Notes under the pieces: generated by a model | Told to the model about the DNA's origin: nothing | Seen by the model: the letters and a program-made list of their open reading frames with translations, nothing else | The model's database searches: none | Shown: one piece after another, positions 1 through 9,054 of the stretch | Numbering within the stretch: position 1 is the stretch's first letter | Layout of the letters: every line of letters begins with the position of its first letter | Origin: Bacteroidales bacterium | GTDB taxonomy: Bacteria; Bacteroidota; Bacteroidia; Bacteroidales; UBA3824 | Assembly: GCA_016286055.1 (NCBI GenBank) | Contig: JAEERW010000002.1 | Location: forward strand, 421,966 to 485,965 | DNA: 64,000 nucleotides | Direction of reading: 5' to 3' | Program-made: the position numbers and the translations under genes

Positions 1-1553
1 GGATTCTGGTTGCTCTTGTTGAAATACTCAATAACGCGGTCGCAGAGACTGGGTGTGATTTTGGTAACATAGGTGAGGTCGGGAAATATCTTTTGCACTT
101 GTTGAGTTCGCTGCTGAATGTCATAGTCGCCATAGAAAAGCACAAAGCGCGGGAGGAGAGTGTCGCTTTTGCCGAGGAAATAATCGCGAGAGAAAAGCCG
201 ATGAACATCACCAATATTTTCGTAGCAGTTGACGATAGATGGATCTGGCTCTGGCTGAAGGTTGTAGGTGTATTGCACGAGCCGTCCACCAAAATAGAAT
301 GGCGGGAAACTCTTGGAGGATGTATTGCCTGAATCGTCTACAAAAATAGACTTGGTAGACTGACGATATTTTGACAAAAATAACATTGACTCAACCTGCG
401 GACGGCGTATGTAAGCTGTGGAGGCTATCAGCAGTAGCGGCACGTTGATGATTACAAACGAGAGCACCACCCAGCGCGACAGGATTTTGTGCCGAGTGAA
501 AAACAGCGAGTTACGTCTAAAATTGTATAATCCAGCCACTACAAGTATTAAATAAAATGGCAGGATGTTGAGCATAAATCGCTCTTGCTTATACGGTATG
601 AGGCAATGCACTATTATATAGAAACATACAGGGAAAAAAATCATAAAGTATTTTTTCCACGAGCGCATAAAGCCATAGAATGCCACTGCTCCCCACGGGA
701 ATAGAAACATCAACACAAGTATGGATATATACATGTAGTAATTGCTAGAGCCAGTGGTTGAAAGTCGTCCCGATGCGATGGACTGCACGTATTCGGTAAT
801 CATGTAGAACGGTTCGTGAAAGAGCAACGCCCCCAAAAGTCCCTCGAATGCCAGCACCGAAATCAAGGCGCCAAGCAGATAGTACAATGCTCGCTTGTGA
901 TTGCCACGAATAATCATACTAACAAAAACTCCGATGATAAACACTCCTGAATGGTAAGATATTGAGAATCCAATAGCCATAAGGAAGCCAGTAAAAAGGT
1001 CGTCGGAGAATTTGAATTTCGAAGGATTGTATTTTGCCAAACGATAGAAACCAGCCAAGAGAAGTATAGCGCTGACATTTTCGGCAAAGTTTCTCACGCT
1101 CACAAACGGCTGAATCCACAGCACCGCCACGCACAGCCCTACTGCCAATCCCACTTTACGTATCGAAAATAGCCTTGCTATTCTATAGCAGTAGTACACA
1201 GCCAACAGCGATGCCAGAGCATGCACTAATCTTATAATAAACATCTTGCTACGTGGGTCGAAGATTCCGAAAAATTCTCCCATAAATAGTGCGAACCAAT
1301 TGACACCAAGATAAATGAGGCTGTAGCCGTGTTGGATGAAATTGTTGTCGCCGACGTAGAGGAATTCTGAAAGTGAGGTTTGCCTTGAAAGCAGCTGCTG
1401 GGCATTTTCCAAGTAGACGTAATGCTCATAGCCGAACGCTATGCCACGCGAAAAAAACACAGCCACCATACGAAACAAGAATGCTATCCAGATGCACAAT
1501 AGCAGGGTCTTTTTTTCCAATATGTATAGCAGCGTATGTTTGATGCGGTCCAT
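1..1553 (-). CDS. GT-C membrane glycosyltransferase, Alg9/GPI-mannosyltransferase-like (partial)
   Basis: The frame starts with ATG at 1553 and is open to the window edge, so the C-terminus is missing. The product begins MDRIKHTLLY and has many hydrophobic segments separated by short charged loops, the layout of polytopic GT-C glycosyltransferases that use polyprenyl-phosphate sugars. An early luminal loop carries acidic and aromatic residues (GYEHYVYLENAQ), and the C-terminal part is soluble. Residues near FEGLLGALLFHEPFY resemble the GT22/Alg9 group, but the family assignment is from general pattern only. It lies 24 bp behind the ABC exporter and is probably cotranscribed with it, which fits a role in building a surface glycan or lipid-linked sugar. 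Confidence is high for a real membrane protein and moderate for the enzyme class. Confidence 0.72.
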   Translation of the reverse strand, partial: MDRIKHTLLYILEKKTLLLCIWIAFLFRMVAVFFSRGIAFGYEHYVYLENAQQLLSRQTSLSEFLYVGDNNFIQHGYSLIYLGVNWFALFMGEFFGIFDPRSKMFIIRLVHALASLLAVYYCYRIARLFSIRKVGLAVGLCVAVLWIQPFVSVRNFAENVSAILLLAGFYRLAKYNPSKFKFSDDLFTGFLMAIGFSISYHSGVFIIGVFVSMIIRGNHKRALYYLLGALISVLAFEGLLGALLFHEPFYMITEYVQSIASGRLSTTGSSNYYMYISILVLMFLFPWGAVAFYGFMRSWKKYFMIFFPVCFYIIVHCLIPYKQERFMLNILPFYLILVVAGLYNFRRNSLFFTRHKILSRWVVLSFVIINVPLLLIASTAYIRRPQVESMLFLSKYRQSTKSIFVDDSGNTSSKSFPPFYFGGRLVQYTYNLQPEPDPSIVNCYENIGDVHRLFSRDYFLGKSDTLLPRFVLFYGDYDIQQRTQQVQKIFPDLTYVTKITPSLCDRVIEYFNKSNQN

Positions 1554-1577
1554 AATTACTAATATATATAAGGGGCG

Positions 1578-3416
1578 TTAAAACATCTGAAGGTCGCACA
1601 GACGGTGGTATGCTCCGTTCTGTTCCATCAACTGTTCGTGGGTACCTCGCTCAATAATTTCGCCATCGTTCAAAACGCAAATTTCGTCAGCGTCTTTAAC
1701 TGTAGAGAGGCGATGTGCTATCACAATTGATGTACGGTTCTGCATAAGTTTTGAGAGTGCATCTTGCACAAGTCGCTCGCTTTCAGTGTCTAACGCGGAT
1801 GTAGCCTCGTCGAGAATGAGTATTGGCGGGTTTTTGAGTACCGCACGAGCAATGCTGATGCGCTGACGCTGACCGCCAGAAAGTTTTGAACCACGGTCTC
1901 CCACGCCGGTATCGTATTTTTCGGGTTTTTCGTCGATAAACTCAGTGGCGTTGGCAATGGCGGCGGCTGCGGAAACCTCTGCATCGGTAGCCGACTCCAC
2001 TCCAAATGCTATGTTGTTGCGGATGGTGTCGTTGAAGAGTATAGACTCTTGATTTACGTTGCCCATCAAAGAGCGGAGGTCGGTGAGTTTGTAATCCTTG
2101 ATGTTAATTCCGTCGATAAGAATCTCACCCTCCTCAATATCCCAGAATCGAGGCAAGAGGTCAACGAGTGTAGACTTGCCGCTGCCGCTCTGTCCCACAA
2201 GGGCAACAGTTTTGCCTTTCTCAATTTTAAGATTGATATTGCGCAAAACATATTTTTCGGCATACTTGAACGAAACATTGCGAAATTCGATACTCTCTTT
2301 AAAATCGTTGATACGCACGGGGTTTTCAATTTCGGGCACATGCATTGTTTCGTTGAGAATTTTGTTGACACGGTCGAGCGATGCCATACCTTTTTGAATG
2401 GTGTTGAATGTGCGGGCAAAATCTTTTGCTGGATTGAGCAACTGCGAGAACACTGCCAAGAAGAATATAAATTCTGACGAAGAAAATGCCCCCTTACCCT
2501 GCAGTATCAGATATCCACCGCCCACGAGCACCACTGTAAACACCGCAATACCAAGAAATTCGCTCAATGGTGACGACAGAGAGTGTTTGCGGCTAACTTT
2601 GTTTTGAAGACGGTAAATTTTATCGTTGATTTTTTCAAAACGTTCTTTCATCTTGTGTTCGGCAATAAACGCCTTAACTATGCGTAATCCGCCGAGAGTT
2701 TCTTCCATAACTGTGAGCATTTCGCCAGCGGCAGCCTGTCCCAAGCCCGACGAAGATTTGAGGCTCTTACCCAGACGTCCTATAAGCAAAGCGATTATCG
2801 GCAGCACCACAAGCACTCCGATGGTAAGTTCCCAACTTGTGTAGATAAGCGTTCCCAAATAAAGTACAATTTGAATAGGGTCTTTAAACAGCATGTCAAG
2901 GCTGCCCGATATGCTCGACCTGATTTCCTGAACGTCGCTGGTAAAACGGCTTAGGATGTCGCCTTTTTTTGATTCGGAAAAATAGCGCAAAGGAAGATCC
3001 AAAATCTTGTAATAGATTTTTCGTTGAAAATTCATCACTGTTCCATTGCTAATGGGTGCCATGTAAAACGAGCCCATATATCCGAAGAAGTTTTTGAAGA
3101 AAGCACCAATTATCACAAACAGCCCTATATACATGAGTGCCGTGAGTTTGCCGTCGGTGATAATTACTTGATAAAGAAAATAATCGAGAAACTCCTTGGC
3201 ACGTCCCATGGTTTCAAAGTCGAAACGCCAAGGACCTGGATCAGGAACCTCTGTGCCCATATCCTTAAAAAGCATGTCCAAGAACGGGATAATCATCGCC
3301 ATGCTGAACAGCGAAAACACGGTGCTGAGCGAGTTAAGCACCACATTAAGAATAGCGTATTTTTTAAACGGCTTCAAATAGCCTACTACGGTGGAGATTG
3401 TGTTCACAATAAACAA
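1578..3416 (-). CDS. msbA: ABC exporter, MsbA-like fused permease/ATPase
   Basis: This is a half-transporter of about 612 residues with an N-terminal six-helix ABC transmembrane domain and a C-terminal ATPase. The ATPase shows Walker A GQSGSGKST, Q-loop region NVNQES, signature LSGGQRQR, Walker B ILILDEATSALD and H-loop IAHRLSTV. Proteins of this type flip lipid A, other lipids or drugs across the inner membrane. The frame stays open up to 3485, but that extension is a perfect terminator hairpin (3461-3491) followed by a TATATTTG promoter box (3437-3444). Translation must therefore begin downstream, at TTG 3416 or GTG 3407. No ATG lies near the conserved start of the family (YLKPFKKY). The neighbouring glycosyltransferase suggests a lipid or glycan substrate. 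Confidence 0.88.
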   Translation of the reverse strand: MFIVNTISTVVGYLKPFKKYAILNVVLNSLSTVFSLFSMAMIIPFLDMLFKDMGTEVPDPGPWRFDFETMGRAKEFLDYFLYQVIITDGKLTALMYIGLFVIIGAFFKNFFGYMGSFYMAPISNGTVMNFQRKIYYKILDLPLRYFSESKKGDILSRFTSDVQEIRSSISGSLDMLFKDPIQIVLYLGTLIYTSWELTIGVLVVLPIIALLIGRLGKSLKSSSGLGQAAAGEMLTVMEETLGGLRIVKAFIAEHKMKERFEKINDKIYRLQNKVSRKHSLSSPLSEFLGIAVFTVVLVGGGYLILQGKGAFSSSEFIFFLAVFSQLLNPAKDFARTFNTIQKGMASLDRVNKILNETMHVPEIENPVRINDFKESIEFRNVSFKYAEKYVLRNINLKIEKGKTVALVGQSGSGKSTLVDLLPRFWDIEEGEILIDGINIKDYKLTDLRSLMGNVNQESILFNDTIRNNIAFGVESATDAEVSAAAAIANATEFIDEKPEKYDTGVGDRGSKLSGGQRQRISIARAVLKNPPILILDEATSALDTESERLVQDALSKLMQNRTSIVIAHRLSTVKDADEICVLNDGEIIERGTHEQLMEQNGAYHRLCDLQMF

Positions 3417-3436
3417 TTTTATATTAGAATCAGCCG

Positions 3437-3444
3437 CAAATATA
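3437..3444 (-). promoter_or_regulatory. Candidate -7 box for the msbA operon
   Basis: Read on the minus strand the bases are TATATTTG, a perfect match to the Bacteroidota sigma-70 -7 consensus TAnnTTTG. The box lies between the upstream terminator and the first plausible msbA start codons. The -33 region is only T-rich. Confidence 0.55.
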
Positions 3445-3460
3445 CGCAATAGTTTTAAAT

Positions 3461-3491
3461 AAAAAAAAACGTCTTTGCTGTGCAAAGACGT
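3461..3491 (-). terminator. Intrinsic terminator of the mqnE-MBL operon
   Basis: A perfect 10-bp stem (ACGTCTTTGC at 3469-3478 pairing with 3482-3491) with a 3-nt loop is followed on the minus strand by nine T residues (3461-3469). It ends transcription coming from the MBL hydrolase gene. Confidence 0.85.
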
Positions 3492-3578
3492 AACTACTAT
3501 TTAAACTAAACTTTTTAACTATGAACTACACCAATAAAACGCATAGGTGGGATGTATATTGTATCGCAGCTAAAAAAA

Positions 3579-4340
3579 TCACTTGGCAAAACGCCTACCT
3601 GCTGCAAACCTTGGTGCTAGTTCTATAGTGTAACGTTCATCAAACGGATGAAGCATATCCAATACCATAGTCTGCGAGTTGTTTTCTGCCGAAATATGAG
3701 ATGCTATAATGTGTGTAAGCTGTGGCGAAGCGTGTTCGTTTAAAAGTTCAACAGCCTGATAGTTGGATAGATGCCCATTTTCTGAATCAATCCTTGTTTT
3801 AAGGTATTGGGGATAACTGCCATATTGCAGCATCATAGGGTCGTAGTTCATTTCCAAAAAAACAGCGTCGCAAAGAGAAAACATTTGTTGGCACTCTTGG
3901 TCGGCAACTCCTATATCGGTGATTACGCCAACATTGTGACCCGAAATGCTTATAACAAAACTGCAAGGGTCAATGGCATCGTGATGTTTTTTAAACGGAC
4001 GCACTGTAATAGACGGAGAAATCTCAACAGCTATGTTTCCATCAAAAAAACGCACATCGGATGGACGCCTACGTTTAGGAATTTCGTTGTAGGTGGCGTA
4101 TGTGAAATAAACCGGCACGCCAAGATGCTTGGCAATAACCTTCACCCCTTGAATATGGTCGAAATGTTCGTGAGATACAAAAATAGCGCGGATTTTTGAG
4201 CGATCCACACCAGCGGATTCGGTACGCTCTACAAAACGGCGGTTTGATATTCCTCCGTCCACAAGCACGGCATCGGTTTCATTGCCTATGTAGTAGCAGT
4301 TGCCATTGCTGCCCGAGGCCAGACTGCAAAATTCAATCAT
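3579..4340 (-). CDS. MBL-fold metallohydrolase, YycJ/WalJ-like
   Basis: The 253-residue protein starts MIEFCSLASGSNGNC and carries the metal-binding motif SHEHFDH at about residues 54-60, a later Asp in ITDIG and a C-terminal His (IASHIS). This combination and length match the cytoplasmic YycJ/WalJ group of metallo-beta-lactamase hydrolases, which act on nucleic acids or are of unknown substrate. It overlaps the end of mqnE by 8 bp, so the two are translated from one message, although no functional link between DNA/RNA processing and menaquinone synthesis is apparent. A strong terminator follows it. Family assignment is firm, substrate unknown. Confidence 0.88.
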   Translation of the reverse strand: MIEFCSLASGSNGNCYYIGNETDAVLVDGGISNRRFVERTESAGVDRSKIRAIFVSHEHFDHIQGVKVIAKHLGVPVYFTYATYNEIPKRRRPSDVRFFDGNIAVEISPSITVRPFKKHHDAIDPCSFVISISGHNVGVITDIGVADQECQQMFSLCDAVFLEMNYDPMMLQYGSYPQYLKTRIDSENGHLSNYQAVELLNEHASPQLTHIIASHISAENNSQTMVLDMLHPFDERYTIELAPRFAAGRRFAK

Positions 4341-5460
4341 CGTACTCCTTTATTATATTATAAAAGGTGTCGCGCTCCACGGGCACGAGGTTTTCTGATT
4401 TAATTAGGTCTACAATCTGCTCCACAGTCATAACGGGCTTACCCCCTACCCCAGCCATGGTGTATATTTTGGTGCTGTCGTTGACTGTACCGTCAATGTC
4501 ATCGGCACCAAACTGGAGGGCGAGACGGGTGGTTTCCAATCCGCTCATAACCCAGTATGCCTTTATATGCGGAAAATTGTCCAAGAAAATTCGCGACACA
4601 GCGTAGTTTTTCAAATCTTCCAATAGAGGCACTTCGCCGATATTGCTCATTGAGTTGTTTTCGTGACGGTATTTCAGGGGAATAAAAGCGCTGAATCCGT
4701 GAGTTTCGTCTTGCAGAGTGCGTAGACGGTTGAGATGGTCGATACGCTGGGCGTATGTTTCTAAATGTCCGTAAAGTATTGTTGCATTGGTAGATATACC
4801 AAGCTGATGGGCTGTACGGTGAATTTCGAGCCATTTAGAGGACTTGGTTTTTTCGGGACAAATCTTTGCTCTAAGTTCCTCGTTGAAAATCTCAGCTCCG
4901 CCACCAGGAATAGATTCCAGTCCGGCATCTTTAAGTTTTTGCAAGCCGTCGCGGAGCGAAAGACCCGCCTTGTTGACCATATACTCAATCTCCACAGCGG
5001 TAAACGCCTTTACTACTATACCTGGAATGATATTTTTTACCTCACGGATAAGGCTGCAATAATAATCGATGTCGCGGTCGGGATGCACCCCTCCTACTAT
5101 GTGACATTCGGTGGCTCGGCTGTGGCGGTAACGCTCAACCTGATGAAGAATTTCGGATAATGAAAGTTCCCATGCCTGAGCATCACCCTTTGGTTTTTTG
5201 TAACTACAAAATTTACAATTATTTACACAAACATTTGTAGGTTCGATATGGAAGTTTCGATTGAAGAAAACCCTGCGCCCAGTGTTACGCTCCTTGACGG
5301 CAAAAGCCAACATGCCCAAAAGTGAAAGTGGAGCCGACTGATAAAGCGAGAGAGCCTCATCGGTAGTAATACGTTCTCCGTCAGCTACTTTGAGCGCAAT
5401 ATTCTTAACTTCTCCATCGCAAGAACTTGATTGTATTATAGAATTAAAAAACGTGTCCAT
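4333..5460 (-). CDS. mqnE: Aminofutalosine synthase (radical SAM)
   Basis: The 375-residue radical-SAM enzyme shows HIEPTNVCVNNCKFCS at about residues 72-87, giving the CxxxCxxC cluster motif. The preceding HIxPTNVC context and the C-terminal DDIDGTV and VPVERDTFYN match MqnE rather than the related cyclase MqnC. MqnE adds SAM-derived adenosine to the 3-[(1-carboxyvinyl)oxy]benzoate made by MqnA, an early step of the futalosine route to menaquinone. The other mqn genes are not in this window. A TATTTTTG box (5479-5486, minus strand) lies just before the start codon, so the mqnE-MBL pair probably has its own promoter. Confidence 0.9.
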   Translation of the reverse strand: MDTFFNSIIQSSSCDGEVKNIALKVADGERITTDEALSLYQSAPLSLLGMLAFAVKERNTGRRVFFNRNFHIEPTNVCVNNCKFCSYKKPKGDAQAWELSLSEILHQVERYRHSRATECHIVGGVHPDRDIDYYCSLIREVKNIIPGIVVKAFTAVEIEYMVNKAGLSLRDGLQKLKDAGLESIPGGGAEIFNEELRAKICPEKTKSSKWLEIHRTAHQLGISTNATILYGHLETYAQRIDHLNRLRTLQDETHGFSAFIPLKYRHENNSMSNIGEVPLLEDLKNYAVSRIFLDNFPHIKAYWVMSGLETTRLALQFGADDIDGTVNDSTKIYTMAGVGGKPVMTVEQIVDLIKSENLVPVERDTFYNIIKEYDD

Positions 5461-5478
5461 CTTTTATGATTTTGACGA

Positions 5479-5486
5479 CAAAAATA
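5479..5486 (-). promoter_or_regulatory. Candidate -7 box for mqnE
   Basis: The minus strand reads TATTTTTG, matching TAnnTTTG, 18 bp before the mqnE start. No clear -33 element was found. Confidence 0.4.
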
Positions 5487-5503
5487 GGAAATATTTATTT
5501 GTT

Positions 5504-6685
5504 TTAATACAATGTTCTTGCGTAGTTAGAAATATAATTGTTAACATCTGGGCATAGCATCATCATTTGGTCGCTTGTTACAATTTTGTCGTTGAAATAA
5601 AAACCATAATCTCCCTCTTTGAAAAGTAAGAAAAACATGTCGTTTTGAAATTTAGCTGGCAAAACATTAAATTTGCCTGCATTTGGAAGATTGCTGTTGA
5701 TATTTTTGTAAACAAGATATTTCGGGAGATATTTTTCCTTGGGTTCGTACGATATTGTGGTGTCTTTGCCGGTAATTTCTACAATCTTAAGTGTTACGCA
5801 TTCATATACGTCGAAATCAGAAATGCGTTCTGCAACATACAAAATATTCAAGCCTTCGGTTTGGAATGCCTCTTCGGGTTGGTTGATAAAATAATCCAAA
5901 CTACCTTTGGTATAATTAGCAGCATTAGATTTGGGTTTTGATTTTGTATCTGTGTTGTTGATTATGTCCACCACATCGGGACATTTTGATTCAAATTCAT
6001 TTTTAGAATATAATTTGTTGCCTATCATATATCCATAGCGCGACTCTTTTATCTTGTTGATATAAAAGTGCGATTGAAAATCTTCGCTGCAAACTTTCCA
6101 TCCAGTATAGAAATCCTTGTTGAAATTAGAGAATACAAGACATAAGCTGTCGGTTGCTGTCAAAACTACTTTTTGGGTCTTGCCTCGATAGTCGGTGAAA
6201 GAGTATTCCGCTTTGGTGTTGTCATATTCTGTATAGCTTGCAATGCTGGCACAATATACCATATTGATGCCTGCCGTTTTGTATACAAAGTCAGAGTTTT
6301 TTTCAAAATATTGTTCGTAAGTATACAACTGACCCTTCTCCCAATACCCAATATCATCGGGCATACGATACAGGGTAGCATTGTTGTTGGATACCACGTG
6401 CCATTTCCTGTCATCGGTTTGCCCCATTATAAAAGATTCTCCCATCTTCACTTTTTTGGTGGCAACCGAAAGTGTACCCAAAGGCGACGCTGCCTGCACA
6501 TAGGCTCTTTGATCTTTAAGAGTTGTTCCAATGGCAACAGCTCTTACCACTATAGCAGGGCCGTCGGTGTTGTTGATATCCATATTGTCGGGACCTGTTT
6601 TGATTTTAAACTTCATCACAGAGAATACCACTATTAGGCATAGAATGATAATACCGAATAATACTCCAAATTTATATTTTGACAT
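5504..6685 (-). CDS. Membrane-anchored protein of unknown function with an internal duplication
   Basis: I do not recognise the family. The 393-residue product has one N-terminal membrane helix (about residues 7-24, FGVLFGIIILCLIVV) and a large extracytoplasmic part. Residues of about 125-265 and 275-393 look like two copies of one domain. YFEKNSDFVYKTAGINMVYCA aligns with YFINQPEEAFQTEGLNILYVA, and the ends KCPDVVDIINN and LCPDVNNYISN correspond. A small beta-rich segment lies between the helix and the repeats. It has its own TATCTTTG box (6721-6728) and sits alone between the acyl-CoA ligase terminator and mqnE. Confidence 0.8.
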   Translation of the reverse strand: MSKYKFGVLFGIIILCLIVVFSVMKFKIKTGPDNMDINNTDGPAIVVRAVAIGTTLKDQRAYVQAASPLGTLSVATKKVKMGESFIMGQTDDRKWHVVSNNNATLYRMPDDIGYWEKGQLYTYEQYFEKNSDFVYKTAGINMVYCASIASYTEYDNTKAEYSFTDYRGKTQKVVLTATDSLCLVFSNFNKDFYTGWKVCSEDFQSHFYINKIKESRYGYMIGNKLYSKNEFESKCPDVVDIINNTDTKSKPKSNAANYTKGSLDYFINQPEEAFQTEGLNILYVAERISDFDVYECVTLKIVEITGKDTTISYEPKEKYLPKYLVYKNINSNLPNAGKFNVLPAKFQNDMFFLLFKEGDYGFYFNDKIVTSDQMMMLCPDVNNYISNYARTLY

Positions 6686-6720
6686 ATCTATTATTTTGAA
6701 ATATTAATATACTTTTTTTG

Positions 6721-6728
6721 CAAAGATA
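6721..6728 (-). promoter_or_regulatory. Candidate -7 box for the duplicated-domain protein
   Basis: The minus strand reads TATCTTTG, a TAnnTTTG match about 36 bp before the start at 6685. Confidence 0.5.
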
Positions 6729-6744
6729 CGATATCTTTTTAAAG

Positions 6745-6779
6745 AAAAAAAGGCGCGGATGTGATTCCACGCCTTTTTT
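6745..6779 (-). terminator. Intrinsic terminator after the acyl-CoA ligase
   Basis: On the minus strand a GGCGTGG arm pairs with CCGCGCC (one G-U pair). The stem is extended by A/T pairs and ends in a T-run. It lies just downstream of the 6801 stop. Confidence 0.75.
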
Positions 6780-6782
6780 ATT

Positions 6783-6800
6783 TCCATTTTCAATTTTCAA
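6783..6800. repeat. AT-rich short repeat next to a stop codon
   Basis: On the minus strand the bases directly after the acyl-CoA ligase stop read as two near-copies of ATTGAAA. Similar repeats follow the stops of hpt and phoH. Confidence 0.4.
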
Positions 6801-8465
6801 TTACTTCGCCTTCTCCTCGTCGTTTTTGCGAATTTCCACACGGCGGATTTTGCCGCTGATGGTTTTGGGGAGTTCTTTTACAAACTCGATGATGCGAGGA
6901 TATTTGTATGGGGCGGTGGTTTTCTTTACGTGGTTTTGAATCTCCTTAACAAGGTCGTCGGAGGGTTCGTAGCCGCGTCCAAGAACGATGGTGGCTTTTA
7001 CCACTTTGCCACGTACGGGGTCGGGTACGCCTGTTACTGCACATTCCACTACGGCGGGGTGTGTCATTAGGGCGCTTTCTACCTCGAAGGGTCCGATACG
7101 GTAGCCCGAACTCTTGATAACGTCGTCGGTACGGCCTACAAACCAGAGGTATCCGTCCTCATCGCGCCAAGCAATGTCGCCGGTGTGGTAGGTGGTTCCG
7201 TTGTCGGAATATACCTCGGCGGTGCGTTGCGGGTCGCGGAAATACTCCTTAAACAATCCAAGCGGACGTCCGTTGTTGGTGTGGATAACGATTTCGCCCT
7301 GCTCGCCGTCCTCAGCCTTGCGACCGTCGGGTGTGAGAATGTCAACATCGTAGGCAGGGTTAGGAATGCCCATTGAGCCGGGTTTCGGTGTCATCCAAGG
7401 GAATGTAGCGATTGAGAGGGTGGTTTCGGTTTGTCCGAAGCCCTCCATTATGTTGAGACCCGTAATTTTTTTCATAGTGTCGAACACTGCCGAGTTGAGT
7501 GCCTCGCCTGCTGTGGTAATCCAACGTAGGTTTGAAAGGTCGTATTTCGAGAGATCTTCTTTGATAAAGAAACGGTAGATGGTGGGAGGTGCGCAGAATG
7601 TTGTAACCTTGTATTTCTCAATCATTTGCAGCATATCCGATGGGGTGAATTTTTCGTGGTCGTAAACGAAAACGCATGCGCCCACAATCCATTGTCCGTA
7701 GAGTTTACCCCAAACAGCCTTGCCCCATCCGGTGTCGGCAACGGTGAGATGGAGGTCGTTTGGTGTGAGGTTGTGCCAATATGCGGCAGTGGTGATGTGT
7801 CCAAGGGGATATGTAAACGAGTGAGCCACCATTTTGGGTTCGCCAGATGTGCCTGACGTAAAGTAGATTAGCATTACATCGTCGTTGGTGTTTACCTGTG
7901 CGGGCTTAACAAACGGAGCAGCGTTTTCGATGCCCTTCTGAAAATCCTCAAAACCTTCGGGAACTTCGGGACCTACCGAAATCATTCTTTCCAAAGTGGG
8001 AGATTCGGCTTTCGACGATGCCACGTGTTCGAGAATAAGCGGGTCGCCACAGCAGACGATAGCCTTAGTGCCAGCCATATTGTTGCGGTATACGATGTCT
8101 TTTTTGGTGAGCAAGTGTGTGGCGGGAATTACCACAGCACCTATCTTGTGCAATGCCACAATGCTGAACCAAAATTCGTAGTTGCGTTTGAGAATTAGCA
8201 TTACGCGGTCGCCTTTTTCGATGCCGAGACTCTGAAAATACGAAGCCGTGCGGTCGGTCATCTCTTTCATTTTGGCAAAGGTGAAACGCTCTTCGCGACC
8301 CTTGTCGTTGGTCCACAGCATAGCAAGTTTGTCGGGTTGTTCGGCAGCCCAAGCGTCTACCACGTCGTAGCCGAAGTTGAAGTTTTCGGGAACTATTACT
8401 TTATAGTTTTTTTTGAAATCGTCCAAGTCTTTGAACGATGTCTGCTTTAAAAATCTTTCTAACAT
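6801..8465 (-). CDS. AMP-forming acyl-CoA synthetase (acetyl/medium-chain type)
   Basis: The 554-residue enzyme belongs to the ANL superfamily and activates a carboxylic acid to its acyl-CoA through an acyl-adenylate. Visible motifs are the P-loop FTSGTSGEPK (about residue 205), GFGQTET (about 342), YHTGDIAWRDEDGY, and a C-terminal PKTISGKIRR whose Lys is the catalytic and acetylation-regulated residue. Length and motifs fit the MACS/acetyl-CoA synthetase-like group rather than long-chain FadD, though the substrate cannot be read from sequence. It lies 15 bp behind a cupin-XRE regulator and must be in its operon. In Bacteroidota this pairing is familiar, which suggests that the regulator senses a related metabolite. 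Confidence 0.9.
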   Translation of the reverse strand: MLERFLKQTSFKDLDDFKKNYKVIVPENFNFGYDVVDAWAAEQPDKLAMLWTNDKGREERFTFAKMKEMTDRTASYFQSLGIEKGDRVMLILKRNYEFWFSIVALHKIGAVVIPATHLLTKKDIVYRNNMAGTKAIVCCGDPLILEHVASSKAESPTLERMISVGPEVPEGFEDFQKGIENAAPFVKPAQVNTNDDVMLIYFTSGTSGEPKMVAHSFTYPLGHITTAAYWHNLTPNDLHLTVADTGWGKAVWGKLYGQWIVGACVFVYDHEKFTPSDMLQMIEKYKVTTFCAPPTIYRFFIKEDLSKYDLSNLRWITTAGEALNSAVFDTMKKITGLNIMEGFGQTETTLSIATFPWMTPKPGSMGIPNPAYDVDILTPDGRKAEDGEQGEIVIHTNNGRPLGLFKEYFRDPQRTAEVYSDNGTTYHTGDIAWRDEDGYLWFVGRTDDVIKSSGYRIGPFEVESALMTHPAVVECAVTGVPDPVRGKVVKATIVLGRGYEPSDDLVKEIQNHVKKTTAPYKYPRIIEFVKELPKTISGKIRRVEIRKNDEEKAK

Positions 8466-8480
8466 TGTTTTGTAACTGTT

Positions 8481-9035
8481 TTATTTGCTTATTGTTGCAA
8501 GGAATGTGGCTTCTTGGTTGTCTAATGCTATCATTCCGTGGGGTATGGTTGAATTAAAGAAGATGCTGTCGCCCGGGTTCATAATCAACTGCTTGTCGCC
8601 GAGTTGGATAAGCACGCGGCCTTCGAGCAGGTAGTTGAACTCCTGACCCGAGTGCGAGTTGAGATGAATTTTGTCGAATGGTTGGATTGTTACCTCAAAA
8701 GGCTCGAACAGAGTGTCTTTAAATCCGGCGGCAAGCGCGAGATACTTGTAGCATTTGTTTCGTTCCATGCTAACGCCTTTGCCCTTGCGGGTGAGGAAGT
8801 AACTCTGCATTTTGGGCTCGTCGCCGCTAATAATGGCTGATGGTTGAATATTGTATGCTTGTGCAACGTTGCAAATAAAACTCATAGGAATGTCAGATTC
8901 GCCACTTTCAAACTTGGCAATCTGCTCCGGCGGTATGCCGGTTTTGGACGATACGTCCTCGAGCGAGAGTTCTAACACCTCTCGCAAAGCGCTGAGCCTT
9001 TCGGCGATGGCTTTGATTTGTTCGTTTAGTATCAT
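8481..9035 (-). CDS. XRE-family regulator with C-terminal cupin domain
   Basis: The 184-residue protein has an N-terminal helix-turn-helix at about residues 10-65 (EDVSSKTGIPPEQIAKFESG) and a C-terminal cupin barrel at about 110-180 with metal-site-like HSGQEFNYLLEGR and IPHGMIAL. Such regulators bind DNA and sense a small molecule in the cupin pocket. It is the first gene of a two-gene operon with the acyl-CoA synthetase. A 55-bp two-part inverted repeat covers its own -7 box, consistent with autoregulation. Confidence 0.9.
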   Translation of the reverse strand: MILNEQIKAIAERLSALREVLELSLEDVSSKTGIPPEQIAKFESGESDIPMSFICNVAQAYNIQPSAIISGDEPKMQSYFLTRKGKGVSMERNKCYKYLALAAGFKDTLFEPFEVTIQPFDKIHLNSHSGQEFNYLLEGRVLIQLGDKQLIMNPGDSIFFNSTIPHGMIALDNQEATFLATISK

Positions 9036-9054
9036 AATAAAACTATTTAAATGA

